Below are positions 1-8,088 of a stretch of DNA of 64,000 nucleotides, piece after piece. The stretch covers positions 83,886-147,885 of the forward strand of contig NZ_JAJHUO010000022.1 of assembly GCF_020859565.1 (NCBI RefSeq), in the 5' to 3' direction. Numbering within the stretch: position 1 is the first letter of the stretch; each line of letters opens with the position of its first letter. The stretch comes from Saccharothrix luteola (lineage in GTDB: Bacteria; Actinomycetota; Actinomycetes; Mycobacteriales; Pseudonocardiaceae). The translations under genes and the position numbers were made by a program. Below the pieces are notes generated by a model. The model searched no databases. It saw only the letters and a list, made by a program, of their open reading frames with translations, and was not told where the DNA came from.

Positions 1-1552
1 ACCCGCGGGGGTGCCCGCCCACCCGCTCCCCGCAGTCCTGCTCTAACCGGGCGCCCCCCCGCGGCCGGGACTCCTCCGGCAGCGCCGGGGCGTGCCACTC
101 GTCGTGCAGGATCTCGGCCGCGCCGCGGGCCGCGTGGGCCTCGGCGTACCGCTGCGCCAGTTCGGTCCGGTCGTTCCAGGTGTCGAAGGGGACGGCGCCG
201 TCCACGCGGTCCACGCGCAGACCGGCGGTGAGCTCGGCGTGCAGCAGCCGTTCCCGGCCGCGCAGGAGCCTCCCCCAGTCGTCCGGCGCGTCCTGCTTCC
301 GCGGCGGGACGTGGTCCGGGTCGGTGGCCATCGCCCAGGCGGCGTCCATCAGGAGCAGTCGGTTGTCGCCGCCGGCGGACTGGAAGGCCATCGTCAGCCC
401 CTGGTAGCCGATCAGGCGGTTCTCCGAGAAGAAACCGATGGCGCCGCTCGCCGACCGGCACCGGTTCACGGCCGCGTCGGCGAGCACGCTGACCGTGACC
501 TTGTTCAGCCCCAGCTCGCGCTGCGCCGCGGCGGACAGGCCGGTGCGCGGACCACCCGCCGGTGGGATCGTCCAGCACCGCTCGGTGTCCCGCCGGGCGA
601 TGACGGTCGCCGCCAGGGCGGCGGCCAGGGCGCCGAACAGCAGGCGTTGCTGGTTGAGGTGGTCGACGGCGGCGACGTTGCCGGCCAGCCGGTCGAGCGT
701 GCGGCGGTGGCGGGCGCGGGTCAGCGCGAGCGCGGAGCCGGCGCGGGCCACGGCGGCCAGCCCGGCCGTGATGGCGCCCCAGCCGAACCGGCCCATGCTC
801 ATGCTGCGCCGGCTGCGGGCTTCGGGCCCGTCCAGCGGGTCGTGGAACGAGCCGTCCTCGGCGATGGTCGCGCCGTCGGCGAGCCAGCGCCGGTACGGCA
901 CCCGGACCCGGTCGAACCGGACGGTCGCGTAGTCCAGCGGGAGCAGCGCGGTCGGTGGTCGCGGCTCGATCGTGACGCCCGGGCACGGGCCGTGCTCGTC
1001 GCGCAGGGCGACGAGGAACAGCGCGGTCCCCCGGTCCGCGCCGTCGACCACGAGCCTCGCGCTGACCGCGGCGAGCCGGGCGATGCCGGGCGCGCCGGCG
1101 GTGGCCGGGTACTTCGCCGCCTCCGCGACCGGGGTGGACAGCACGAACTCTCGGGTGGCCGGGTCGTAGACCGCCTCGGTGTGGGTGCGGGAGTTGCTGT
1201 TGCCGTGGCCGAGCTCGGCCAGCAGCGCGCCACCGATCCACCGGCCCGAGGCGAGCGCCGCCACGTCTTCCCGGTCCGCGCCCTGGTCCAGGGCGGCGCC
1301 CAGGGCCATGCAGTGGTGCAGGAACAGCGCGAAGAACAGGCTCGGGTCGACCATCGCGGACAGTTCCAGCAGCGTCCGGAGTCGAGCGGGGTCGGCCAGC
1401 AGCAGCGGCCCGTCGTCGCCCGACTCGGCGTGCAGTCGGCGCAGCCGCAGGTACGGCGAGGCCAGGTCCCCCGCCGGCTGCGCCGAGGTCGGCTGCGCGT
1501 CGGCGACCAGCGCGGCGAGGACGCGGTCCGACTGTTCCGGAGCGCCGCTCAC
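1..1552 (-). CDS. Acyl-CoA oxidase / acyl-CoA dehydrogenase family (3' end outside window)
   Basis: FAD enzyme expected to oxidise an acyl-CoA to the 2,3-enoyl-CoA with oxygen as acceptor. Translating the minus strand from GTG at 1552 gives about 517 residues open to the window edge. Family signatures are a helical N-terminus (FFALFLHHCMALGA), then ELGHGNSN followed by a beta-domain stretch (YDPATREFVLSTP, AAKYPATAG, TALFLVALRDEHG). The ring-stacking region RSMSMGRFGWGAITAGLAAVAR and a C-terminal helical part with FDTWNDRTELAQRYAEAHA follow. The GTG overlaps the stop of the upstream molybdenum subunit gene (GTGA), so it is the fourth gene of that operon. A TTA leucine codon, rare in such genomes, lies at 44-46 (residue 503). 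The last 30 residues look low-complexity and follow a C7 run, so a frameshift there cannot be excluded. Confidence 0.8.
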   Translation of the reverse strand, partial: MSGAPEQSDRVLAALVADAQPTSAQPAGDLASPYLRLRRLHAESGDDGPLLLADPARLRTLLELSAMVDPSLFFALFLHHCMALGAALDQGADREDVAALASGRWIGGALLAELGHGNSNSRTHTEAVYDPATREFVLSTPVAEAAKYPATAGAPGIARLAAVSARLVVDGADRGTALFLVALRDEHGPCPGVTIEPRPPTALLPLDYATVRFDRVRVPYRRWLADGATIAEDGSFHDPLDGPEARSRRSMSMGRFGWGAITAGLAAVARAGSALALTRARHRRTLDRLAGNVAAVDHLNQQRLLFGALAAALAATVIARRDTERCWTIPPAGGPRTGLSAAAQRELGLNKVTVSVLADAAVNRCRSASGAIGFFSENRLIGYQGLTMAFQSAGGDNRLLLMDAAWAMATDPDHVPPRKQDAPDDWGRLLRGRERLLHAELTAGLRVDRVDGAVPFDTWNDRTELAQRYAEAHAARGAAEILHDEWHAPALPEESRPRGGARLEQDCGERVGGHPRG

Positions 1553-3726
1553 AGCAGCTTGTCCAGGGTGATCGGCAGGTCGCGGACGCGCTTGCCGGTG
1601 GCGTGGTGGACGGCGTTCGCCACCGCGGCGGCGGCGCCGGTGATGCCCACCTCGCCCGCGCCGCGGATGCCGAACGGCATGGTCGGGTCCGGTTCGTTCA
1701 GGAACGACACGTCGATCGGCGGCACGTCGGGGTGCACCGGGACGTGGTACTCGGCCAGGCTGGGGTTCATGATCCGCCCGGTGCGCGGGTCGACGAGCGA
1801 CTGCTCGGACAGGGCCATGCCCAGCCCCATCACGATCCCGCCGCGCAGCTGGCTGCCCGCCGTCTTCGGGTTGACCACGGTGCCGATGTCGAACACGCCG
1901 ACCCACCGCGACACCCGCACCTCGCAGGTGTCCGGGTCGACCCGCACCTCGCAGAAGTGCGCGCCCGTCGCCGCCCGCACCAGGTGCGAGTCGCGCATCA
2001 TCATCGCCATGAACCGCTCCGGGCCGGTCATGCGGCCGGCCGGGGTGTCCGGTCCGACGGAGGCCTCGACGTGGGGCACGCCGGCCTTGGCGATGATCTC
2101 GGCGCGGCCGTCGCCGCCGGTCCGCTCCGCCATGGCCCGCAACGTCCGCTCGATCTCCGCGGCCGCCTCCAGCACCGCGCCGGCGATGCTCGCGGTCTGG
2201 ATCGACACGTTCGCGCCGGGGGACGGCGGCAGCGCCGAGTCGCCGTACTCCACGCGGACAGCGTCGACCGGCACGCCGAGCGCGTCGGCCGCGACCTGGG
2301 CCAACGCGGTCGCCGCGCCCATGCCCATCTCCTGGAAACCGCAGCGCACCAGCACGGTCCCGTCGGCCGACAGCCGCACGGTCACGTCCGCCGGGAACTG
2401 GTAGGACGGGTGGTAGGCCGACGCCACGCCCATGCCGACCAGCCACCGCCCGTCCCGCATCGAGCCCGGCCGCGGGGTCCGCTCGTGCCAGCCGAACCTG
2501 GCCGCGCCCCGCGCGTACACCTCGCGTTGCCGCCGGCGGGCGAACGCCCGGCCGTCGAGCGGGTTCACGTCCGGTTCGTTGCGCATCCGCAGCTCGACCG
2601 GGTCGACGTCCAGCTCGTGGGCGAGCTCGTCGATCGCGGACTCCAGCGCGAACGTGCCGATCGCCGCGCCCGGCGCCCGCATGAAGGCGTTCGACACCAG
2701 GTCAAGCTGCACCAGGAGCTGGCGGGTGAGGATGGTGTCGGCGGCGTAGGCGTGGCGGGACTGCTCGGTGATCTGCTCGGGGATGCCGCCGACGTGGCCG
2801 ATGCGGCTGGTGCTGGTGTGCACCAGCGCGGTCAGCCTGCCGTCCCGGGTCGCGCCGAGGGCGACCCGCTGGATCGACGGCGTCCGCCCGCCCACGGTGC
2901 GGTACACGCCTTCGCGGGTGAGCGCCAGCCGCACCGGCCGGCCGGTCGCGCGTGCCGCCAGCGCGGCGAGGACGGTGCCGGCCCAGATCGAGCCCTTGCC
3001 GCCGAACGCGCCGCCGACGAACGGCGCGAGCACCCGCACGTTCTCCACCGGGACGCCGAAGCTCACCGCGAGGTGGGTGCGGAACCAGTCGATCGACTGC
3101 GTCGAGTCGTGCACGGTCAGCCGGTCGCCGTCCCACACCGCGGTCGTGGCGTGGGGTTCGATCGCGTTGTGCTGGTGCTGCGGCGTGGTGTAGCGCCGGT
3201 CCACCGCGACCGGGGCGGCCGCCAGCGCCGCCTCCGCGTCGCCCTTGCCCGCCTCGCCCTGCGTCAGCGGGCTGTTCGGTTGCGGCCACGCGCCCGGCTC
3301 CGCCGCCGCGAAGTCCACGGCGGCGTCGACGGTCTCGTACTCGGCGCGGACGAGGGCGGCGGCTTCCTGCGCGGCGGCCAGCGTCTCCGCGACGACGACC
3401 GCGATCGGCTCGCCGTCCCAGTGCACCTCGTCGCTTCCCAGGTACCGGACGAAGGTGCCGGTGAAGAGCGTGTTGAAGTCGAGGGGGTTGAGCTCGGGCG
3501 GCGGTTGCAGCGGCGGCGCGTTGCGGTGGGTGAGCACGGCCACCACGCCCGGCACCGCGCCCGCCGCGGCGGTGTCCAGGGCGGTGATCCGGCCGCGGGC
3601 GATCGTCGCGTGCACGAGCGCCGCGTGCGTGAGGCCGGGGTGGGTGTGCTCGGCGGCGAACCGGGCCGTGCCCGTCGTCTTGACGTCGCCGTCGACGCGG
3701 TCGAGCGGTTGTCCGATGACGGTCAT
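1549..3726 (-). CDS. paoC: Molybdenum cofactor-binding subunit of PaoABC-type aldehyde oxidoreductase
   Basis: Large catalytic subunit (725 aa) of a xanthine-oxidase-family enzyme that hydroxylates aldehydes or related substrates at a Mo-molybdopterin centre. The N-terminus (GQPLDRVDGDVKTTGTARFAAE) is the typical entry into the a/b hammerhead domain. FVGGAFGGKG and RAPGAAIGTFALESAIDELA are cofactor-binding motifs. RGAGEVG near the end places the catalytic glutamate at residue 692. The start is the ATG at 3726 because it overlaps the stop of the FAD subunit (ATGA) and begins the family homology; the frame is open further upstream but without homology. No secretion signal is seen. The substrate is unknown; the CO-dehydrogenase loop AYRCSFR was not found. 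Confidence 0.88.
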   Translation of the reverse strand: MTVIGQPLDRVDGDVKTTGTARFAAEHTHPGLTHAALVHATIARGRITALDTAAAGAVPGVVAVLTHRNAPPLQPPPELNPLDFNTLFTGTFVRYLGSDEVHWDGEPIAVVVAETLAAAQEAAALVRAEYETVDAAVDFAAAEPGAWPQPNSPLTQGEAGKGDAEAALAAAPVAVDRRYTTPQHQHNAIEPHATTAVWDGDRLTVHDSTQSIDWFRTHLAVSFGVPVENVRVLAPFVGGAFGGKGSIWAGTVLAALAARATGRPVRLALTREGVYRTVGGRTPSIQRVALGATRDGRLTALVHTSTSRIGHVGGIPEQITEQSRHAYAADTILTRQLLVQLDLVSNAFMRAPGAAIGTFALESAIDELAHELDVDPVELRMRNEPDVNPLDGRAFARRRQREVYARGAARFGWHERTPRPGSMRDGRWLVGMGVASAYHPSYQFPADVTVRLSADGTVLVRCGFQEMGMGAATALAQVAADALGVPVDAVRVEYGDSALPPSPGANVSIQTASIAGAVLEAAAEIERTLRAMAERTGGDGRAEIIAKAGVPHVEASVGPDTPAGRMTGPERFMAMMMRDSHLVRAATGAHFCEVRVDPDTCEVRVSRWVGVFDIGTVVNPKTAGSQLRGGIVMGLGMALSEQSLVDPRTGRIMNPSLAEYHVPVHPDVPPIDVSFLNEPDPTMPFGIRGAGEVGITGAAAAVANAVHHATGKRVRDLPITLDKLL

Positions 3727-4718
3727 GCCGCGCTCCCACCGGTGAGCAGTCGCCGCAGCGTCGTCACGATCGTGCGCCGCGCGAGTTCGACCTTGAAGGC
3801 GTTCTGCTCGGTGGCGGTGGCCGAACCCAGCTCCGCGTCGGCGGCCAGGCGGAACGACTCGTCGGTCGCCGGCCTGCCGAGGAGCGCCCGTTCGGCCTCC
3901 GTGGCCCGCCACGGTTTCGTGCCCACGCCGCCCAGCGCGAGCCGGACCTCGGTGACCACGCCGTCGTCGACGCGCAACGCCGCGGCGACCGAGACGAGGG
4001 CGAACGCGAAGGCCGCCCGGTCGCGCACCTTCCGGTAGCGCGAGTTCGCGGCGACGGGCGCGGGTGGCAGTTCGACGGCCGTGATCAGCTCGTCCGCGGC
4101 CAGCGCCGTCTCGACGTGCGGCGCGTCGCCGGGCACCCGGTGGAACTCGGCGATCGGGATGCGCCGGACGCCGCGCGTGCTCTCCACCTCGACGGTCGCG
4201 TCGAGCAGCACCAGCGCGACGGCCATGTCGGAGGGGTGGGTCGCGATGCAGTGGTCGCTCACGCCGAGCACGGCGCTGCCCCGGGAGAACCCGCCGATCG
4301 CGTCGCAGCCGCTGCCGGGTGCGCGCTTGTTGCACCTGGCGGCCTCGTCGTAGAAGTACAGGCAACGGGTGCGTTGCAGCAGGTTCCCGCCGACGGTGGC
4401 CATGTTCCGCAACTGCGGGGACGCGCCGTTGAGGATCGCCTGCGCCAGCACGGGGTAGCGGGTCCACACCAGCGGATCGGCGGCGACGCCGCTGTTGGTC
4501 GTGAGCGCGCCGATGCGCAGCCCGCCGTCGGGCAGTTCCTCGACACCGGCCATCGGCAGCCTGCTGATGTCCACCACGGTGTCGGGCTGCTCGATCCGCT
4601 CGCGCATGAGGTCGACCAGGTTCGTCCCGCCGGCGAGGAACTTCACGCGGTCCCCGTCCGCGATCGCCCGCAGCGCGGTGGCCGTGTCCGGCGCGGCGAC
4701 GTAGGAGAACGACTTCAT
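3723..4718 (-). CDS. paoB: FAD-binding subunit of PaoABC-type aldehyde oxidoreductase, with extra Fe-S cluster loop
   Basis: Medium subunit (331 aa) that passes electrons from the iron-sulphur subunit to its FAD and on to the acceptor. The FAD-binding motifs are FLAGGTNLVDLM near residue 28 and TVGGNLLQRTRC near 108. Cys119, Cys129, Cys138 and Cys157 (within LQRTRC, ARCNKRAPGSGC and SDHC) form the insertion that in E. coli PaoB (YagS) binds an additional 4Fe-4S cluster. This separates the enzyme from ordinary xanthine dehydrogenases. The C-terminal CODH-type FAD domain contains LALGGVGTKPWRA. It is translationally coupled to both neighbours by ATGA overlaps at 4715-4718 and 3723-3726. Confidence 0.88.
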   Translation of the reverse strand: MKSFSYVAAPDTATALRAIADGDRVKFLAGGTNLVDLMRERIEQPDTVVDISRLPMAGVEELPDGGLRIGALTTNSGVAADPLVWTRYPVLAQAILNGASPQLRNMATVGGNLLQRTRCLYFYDEAARCNKRAPGSGCDAIGGFSRGSAVLGVSDHCIATHPSDMAVALVLLDATVEVESTRGVRRIPIAEFHRVPGDAPHVETALAADELITAVELPPAPVAANSRYRKVRDRAAFAFALVSVAAALRVDDGVVTEVRLALGGVGTKPWRATEAERALLGRPATDESFRLAADAELGSATATEQNAFKVELARRTIVTTLRRLLTGGSAA

Positions 4719-5197
4719 TCCGCGACCTCGCGGATCGCCGAGACGATGCCGTTGTAGGCGCCGCACCGGCACAGGTTGCCGCTCATCCGCTCCCGGACCT
4801 CCTCGTCGGACAGCTCCGCGCCGGGCAGCTCGTCGGTGACCGCGCTGGGCATGCCGTTCTTGTGCTCGTCGAGCATCCCGATCGCCGAGCAGATCTGGCC
4901 GGGCGTGCAGTAGCCGCACTGGAGCCCGTCGGCCCGCACGAACGCCCGCTGCAACGGGTGGTCGACGCCTTCGATGGTGGTGATCTCCCGGCCGGCGTAC
5001 TGGACCGCGAGCGCCAGGCACGAATTGATCCGCTCGCCGTCGGACAGCACCGTGCACGCGCCGCACGCGCCCTGGTCGCAGCCCTTCTTCGTGCCGGTCA
5101 GCCCGAGGTGGTCGCGCAGCGCGTCGAGCAGGCTCACGTGTGGCTGGATGTCCAGCCGGTGCTCGGATCCGTTGATCCGCAGCGCGATCTCGACCAT
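4715..5197 (-). CDS. paoA: 2Fe-2S subunit of PaoABC-type aldehyde oxidoreductase
   Basis: Small electron-transfer subunit (160 aa) with two 2Fe-2S clusters. The plant-ferredoxin type site is Cys40, Cys45, Cys48 and Cys60 (KKGCDQGACGACTV, then SC). The second, helical site is Cys94, Cys97, Cys143 and Cys145 (CGYCTPGQ and NLCRCGAYNG). The ATG at 5197 was chosen because a strong Shine-Dalgarno GGAGGGG lies just upstream and the fold begins there; the longer open frame to 5302 would add an unrelated 35-residue extension. Unlike E. coli PaoA there is no Tat signal, so the complex is probably cytoplasmic. It is the first gene of the operon, reading away from the GNAT gene at 5376. Confidence 0.9.
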   Translation of the reverse strand: MVEIALRINGSEHRLDIQPHVSLLDALRDHLGLTGTKKGCDQGACGACTVLSDGERINSCLALAVQYAGREITTIEGVDHPLQRAFVRADGLQCGYCTPGQICSAIGMLDEHKNGMPSAVTDELPGAELSDEEVRERMSGNLCRCGAYNGIVSAIREVAE

Positions 5198-5249
5198 TTC
5201 TTCCCCTCCGGGCGGCTCGTCGCACGAAGCTAGTTCGGGACGCGGGAGG

Positions 5250-5287
5250 GGGTCTACTCGCAGCTTGCGCAATCTCGGAGTAGACCC
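5250..5287. promoter_or_regulatory. Inverted repeat in the divergent promoter region of the aldehyde oxidoreductase operon
   Basis: GGGTCTACTC at 5250-5259 is perfectly repeated in inverse as GAGTAGACCC at 5278-5287, with an 18-base spacer. It lies 53 bases upstream of the paoA start, in the gap shared with the GNAT gene. Two 10-base arms about three helical turns apart suggest an operator rather than a terminator. The cognate regulator is not encoded beside it. Confidence 0.5.
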
Positions 5288-5375
5288 GGGGTCGACGCCC
5301 ACCGGCGAACACGGCGTTCCGCGGTCGATCGGACCGGGTAACCGGGCGGATCACCTCGTGGGAAAGGATGACCGC

Positions 5376-5825
5376 ATGATCGTTCCCCTGGACCTCACCG
5401 ACGACGACACGGCGAAGGCCGTGCACCGGATCGCCGCGCAGTCGTACGCGGTCGAGGCGGAGTTGATCGGGAGCACGACGATACCCGGGTTGCACGAGTC
5501 GGTGGACGACATCCGGAGACTGCCGCTGCGGTGGCTCGGCGGGTACGTCGACCACGACCTGGTGGCGTTCGTCGGCTACGCGAAGGTCGACGGCGTGCTG
5601 GACATCGACCGGCTGTGCGTGGCGCCGAGCCACTTCCGGCTCGGGTTCGCCAGACGGCTGGTGGAGCAGGTGCTGGCCGAGGGCGGGCCGGCGATCGTGT
5701 CGACGGGTGCGGCGAACGCGCCCGCCATCGCCTTGTACGAAGGGCTGGGGTTCCGGTTGGTCGACACGGTGGTGGTCGAAGGCGGGCTGCGGATCGCCCA
5801 GTTCGGGCACCCAGGGTCGATCTAG
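5376..5825 (+). CDS. GNAT family N-acetyltransferase
   Basis: A 149-residue acetyltransferase of unknown substrate. It shows the GNAT core: a beta4 strand with DIDRLCVAPSHFRLGFARRLVEQVL, matching motif A (V-x-P-x-x-R-x-x-G-x-A), and AANAPAIALYEGLGFRLVDTV as motif B. The ATG at 5376 follows AAGGA; an in-frame GTG at 5358 is a possible alternative. It is divergent from the aldehyde oxidoreductase operon and stands 38 bases before the epoxide hydrolase gene in the same direction, so the two may be co-transcribed. Confidence 0.82.
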   Translation: MIVPLDLTDDDTAKAVHRIAAQSYAVEAELIGSTTIPGLHESVDDIRRLPLRWLGGYVDHDLVAFVGYAKVDGVLDIDRLCVAPSHFRLGFARRLVEQVLAEGGPAIVSTGAANAPAIALYEGLGFRLVDTVVVEGGLRIAQFGHPGSI

Positions 5826-5863
5826 GACGGATCCTGTCCTACCCGGCTCCTAGGGTCGGTGCC

Positions 5864-6952
5864 GTGACCGAGATCGAAGAGTTCCGCATCGCCGTCCCGC
5901 AGGCCGACCTGGACGACCTCGCCGACCGCCTCGCCCGCGCCCGCTGGGTGGAGCCGCTGCCCGGCGAGGGGTGGGAGCGCGGGGTGCCGGTGGACTACCT
6001 GCGCGACCTGGCCGAGCACTGGCGCACGGGGTTCGACTGGCGGGCGCACGAGGCGCGGTTGAACGCCTTCCCGCAGTTCACCGCGGAGGTCGACGGGCTG
6101 GACGTGCACTTCCTGCACGTGCGCAGCGACGACGCCGACGCGCTGCCGCTGCTGCTGGTGCACGGGTGGCCGAACACGTTCGTCGAGTTCGTGGACGCGC
6201 TGGAGCACCTGCGGGACTTCCACGTGGTGGTGCCGAGCATCCCGGGCTTCGGGTTCTCCGGGAAGCCGACCGGGCCGTTCGACGTCGCCCGCGCGGGCCG
6301 GGTGTTCGCCGGGCTGATGGCGCGGCTGGGGTACGGGCGGTACGGCGTGCAGGGAGGTGACCTCGGCGCCTACATCGCGCCGGAGGTGGCGAAGGCCGCG
6401 CCGGAGCACGTGGTCGGGGTGTTCGTGAACGGTGGTCTGGGGTTCCCCACCGAGGCGGACCTGCCCGAGCTGACCGAGGATGAGCGGGTGTTCTACCACC
6501 GGATGCAGGAGTGGGCCGGCGGGGGCGTCGACCACCACGCGCTGCTGCGGGCCGCGCCGCAGACCTTCGCGCTGGGGTGGCACGACTCGCCGGTGGCGCT
6601 GCTGGCGTGGCTGATGCAGAAGTTCCAGGAGTTCACGATCACGGTGGACTCCCCGGAGCTGGCCATCGACCGCGACCTGCTGCTGGTCAACGCGACCTTG
6701 TACTGGCTGACCGGCACGGCGGGGTCCTCGTCGTGGTTCATGTACGACAACGAGCGGTTCGGGTGGCCGGAAGGGCAGGAGCTGGTGCCGACGGGCGTCT
6801 ACAGCGGTCCGCCCGCGATCCGGCGGCTGGCCGACCGGCACAACGACATCGTGCACTGGCCGGGGGAACGGCCCGGCGGGCACTTCGTGGCGATGGAGGT
6901 GCCCGGGGTGTTCGCGGCCGAGGTGCGCGCGTTCTTCGGGAAGGTGCGATGA
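5864..6952 (+). CDS. Epoxide hydrolase (alpha/beta-hydrolase with EHN N-terminal domain)
   Basis: A 362-residue protein expected to open epoxides to vicinal diols. The N-terminal EHN region (FRIAVPQADLDDLADRLARARW) is that of microsomal-type epoxide hydrolases. The oxyanion-hole motif HGWP is at residues 100-103. The nucleophile is Asp166 within VQGGDLGAY, an Asp where esterases have Ser. The base is His340 in RPGGHFVAME. The start is GTG at 5864, where homology begins. The stop overlaps the next ATG (ATGA), coupling it to a winged-helix protein. Confidence 0.9.
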   Translation: MTEIEEFRIAVPQADLDDLADRLARARWVEPLPGEGWERGVPVDYLRDLAEHWRTGFDWRAHEARLNAFPQFTAEVDGLDVHFLHVRSDDADALPLLLVHGWPNTFVEFVDALEHLRDFHVVVPSIPGFGFSGKPTGPFDVARAGRVFAGLMARLGYGRYGVQGGDLGAYIAPEVAKAAPEHVVGVFVNGGLGFPTEADLPELTEDERVFYHRMQEWAGGGVDHHALLRAAPQTFALGWHDSPVALLAWLMQKFQEFTITVDSPELAIDRDLLLVNATLYWLTGTAGSSSWFMYDNERFGWPEGQELVPTGVYSGPPAIRRLADRHNDIVHWPGERPGGHFVAMEVPGVFAAEVRAFFGKVR

Positions 6953-8037
6953 ACCGGGTGATCGGCCGGCGGTTGCGCCGGCACTCGTTGCTGGCGCGGT
7001 CGGCCGACCCGGCGGCGGTGGTGCGGGCGATGTGCGGCGCGCACGCCCAGGTGATGTCGGCGGCGGAGATGTCGATCGGGGTCCGCACGACCCTGACCCG
7101 GCAGCAGGTGCGGGACGCGCTGTGGGTGGACCGCACGGTGGTGAAGACTCGCGGGCCGCGCGGCACGGTGCACCTGCTGCCCGCGGCGGACCTGCCGATG
7201 TGGACGGGTGCGTTGGCGCAGTTGCCGCAACGGCTGCAGTTGCTGACCGAGCAGCAGACGGCCGAGGTGGTGGCGGCGATCGCGGACGCGTTGCGGGACG
7301 ACGAGCTGACCGGTGACGAGTTGACCGAGGCGGTGGTCGCGCGCACCGGCGCGTGGGCGGGCGACCGGGTGATGGAGGCGTTCGGCGGGACGCCGTGGCC
7401 GCGGTGGGTGGAGGCGATGGGCGTGGCGTCGAACCTCGGCGCGATGTGCTTCGCGCCGAACAAGGGCCGCAAGACCGCCTACACGAGCCCGCAGCGGTGG
7501 CTGCCGGGTTTCGCGCCGGCCGCGGACGGCGCGGTCGCCCTGCTGCACGCCTATCTGAGGTCCTATGGGCCGGCGACGCAGGCGCACTTCGCGAAGTGGC
7601 TGGCCGCGCCGAAGCGGTGGGTGGACGCGGTGTTCGAGCGGGCGGACCTGGAGCAGGTGGACGGCGGGTGGGTGGTGCGCGGCGACACGTCGTGGCCGGA
7701 GGAGCCGCCGGCCGGGGTGCGGCTGCTCCCCTACTTCGACGCGTACGTGGTGGGCAGCCACCCGCGCGAGGTGGTGTTCCCTGGTCGGGCGGCCGAGCGG
7801 GCGTTGTGGGGCGGGCAGGCGGGGAACTTCCCGGTGCTGCTGGTGGACGGCGTGGTGGCCGGGGTGTGGCACCAGAAGCGGTCGGGTCGGCGGATCGTGG
7901 TCACGGTGGAGCCGTTCGCGCCGCTGTCCCGGGCGCACGCCGCCGAGCTGGACCGCGAGGTGGCGTGGGTCGGCGAGTTCCTGGAGGGACGGCCGGAGCT
8001 GACCGTCGGCACGGTGTCGGTCGGCGGGCACGCCTGA
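6949..8037 (+). CDS. Winged-helix DNA-binding protein of the HTH_42 / AlkZ-like family
   Basis: A 362-residue protein of the HTH_42 family, whose studied members (AlkZ, YcaQ) are DNA glycosylases that remove alkylated bases or unhook crosslinks. The first winged-helix region spans about residues 8-80. At the position of the catalytic QxQ of AlkZ, this protein has His32-Ala33-Gln34 (CGAHAQVMSAAE), so it may be a variant glycosylase. The C-terminal beta domain has LLPYFDAYVVG and GVWHQKRSGRRIVVTVEPF. It is coupled to the epoxide hydrolase gene, which fits an epoxide or alkylation damage theme, but that is inference. A second family member lies at 54780-55937. Confidence 0.8.
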   Translation: MNRVIGRRLRRHSLLARSADPAAVVRAMCGAHAQVMSAAEMSIGVRTTLTRQQVRDALWVDRTVVKTRGPRGTVHLLPAADLPMWTGALAQLPQRLQLLTEQQTAEVVAAIADALRDDELTGDELTEAVVARTGAWAGDRVMEAFGGTPWPRWVEAMGVASNLGAMCFAPNKGRKTAYTSPQRWLPGFAPAADGAVALLHAYLRSYGPATQAHFAKWLAAPKRWVDAVFERADLEQVDGGWVVRGDTSWPEEPPAGVRLLPYFDAYVVGSHPREVVFPGRAAERALWGGQAGNFPVLLVDGVVAGVWHQKRSGRRIVVTVEPFAPLSRAHAAELDREVAWVGEFLEGRPELTVGTVSVGGHA

Positions 8038-8084
8038 CCGGGCGTCGGGCAGGCCACGTCGCGGGGTGCCTGCCCGACGCCCGG
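8038..8084. terminator. Bidirectional hairpin terminator
   Basis: A perfect 17-base stem (8038-8054 with 8068-8084; arm core GGGCGTCGGGCAGGC) with a 13-base loop fills the gap between two converging genes. It begins right after the stop of the winged-helix gene and ends four bases before the stop of the FAD monooxygenase gene. There is no U-tract, as is usual in actinomycetes. Confidence 0.85.
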
Positions 8085-8088
8085 GTGC

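Noticed and set aside
92..4038. Long plus-strand open frames at the left end
   Set aside because: They lie opposite the acyl-CoA oxidase and molybdenum subunit genes, whose minus-strand translations show clear family motifs.
3727..4467. 247-codon upstream extension of the molybdenum subunit frame
   Set aside because: It overlaps the FAD subunit gene in another frame, has no homology, and the ATGA overlap at 3723-3726 gives a natural start.
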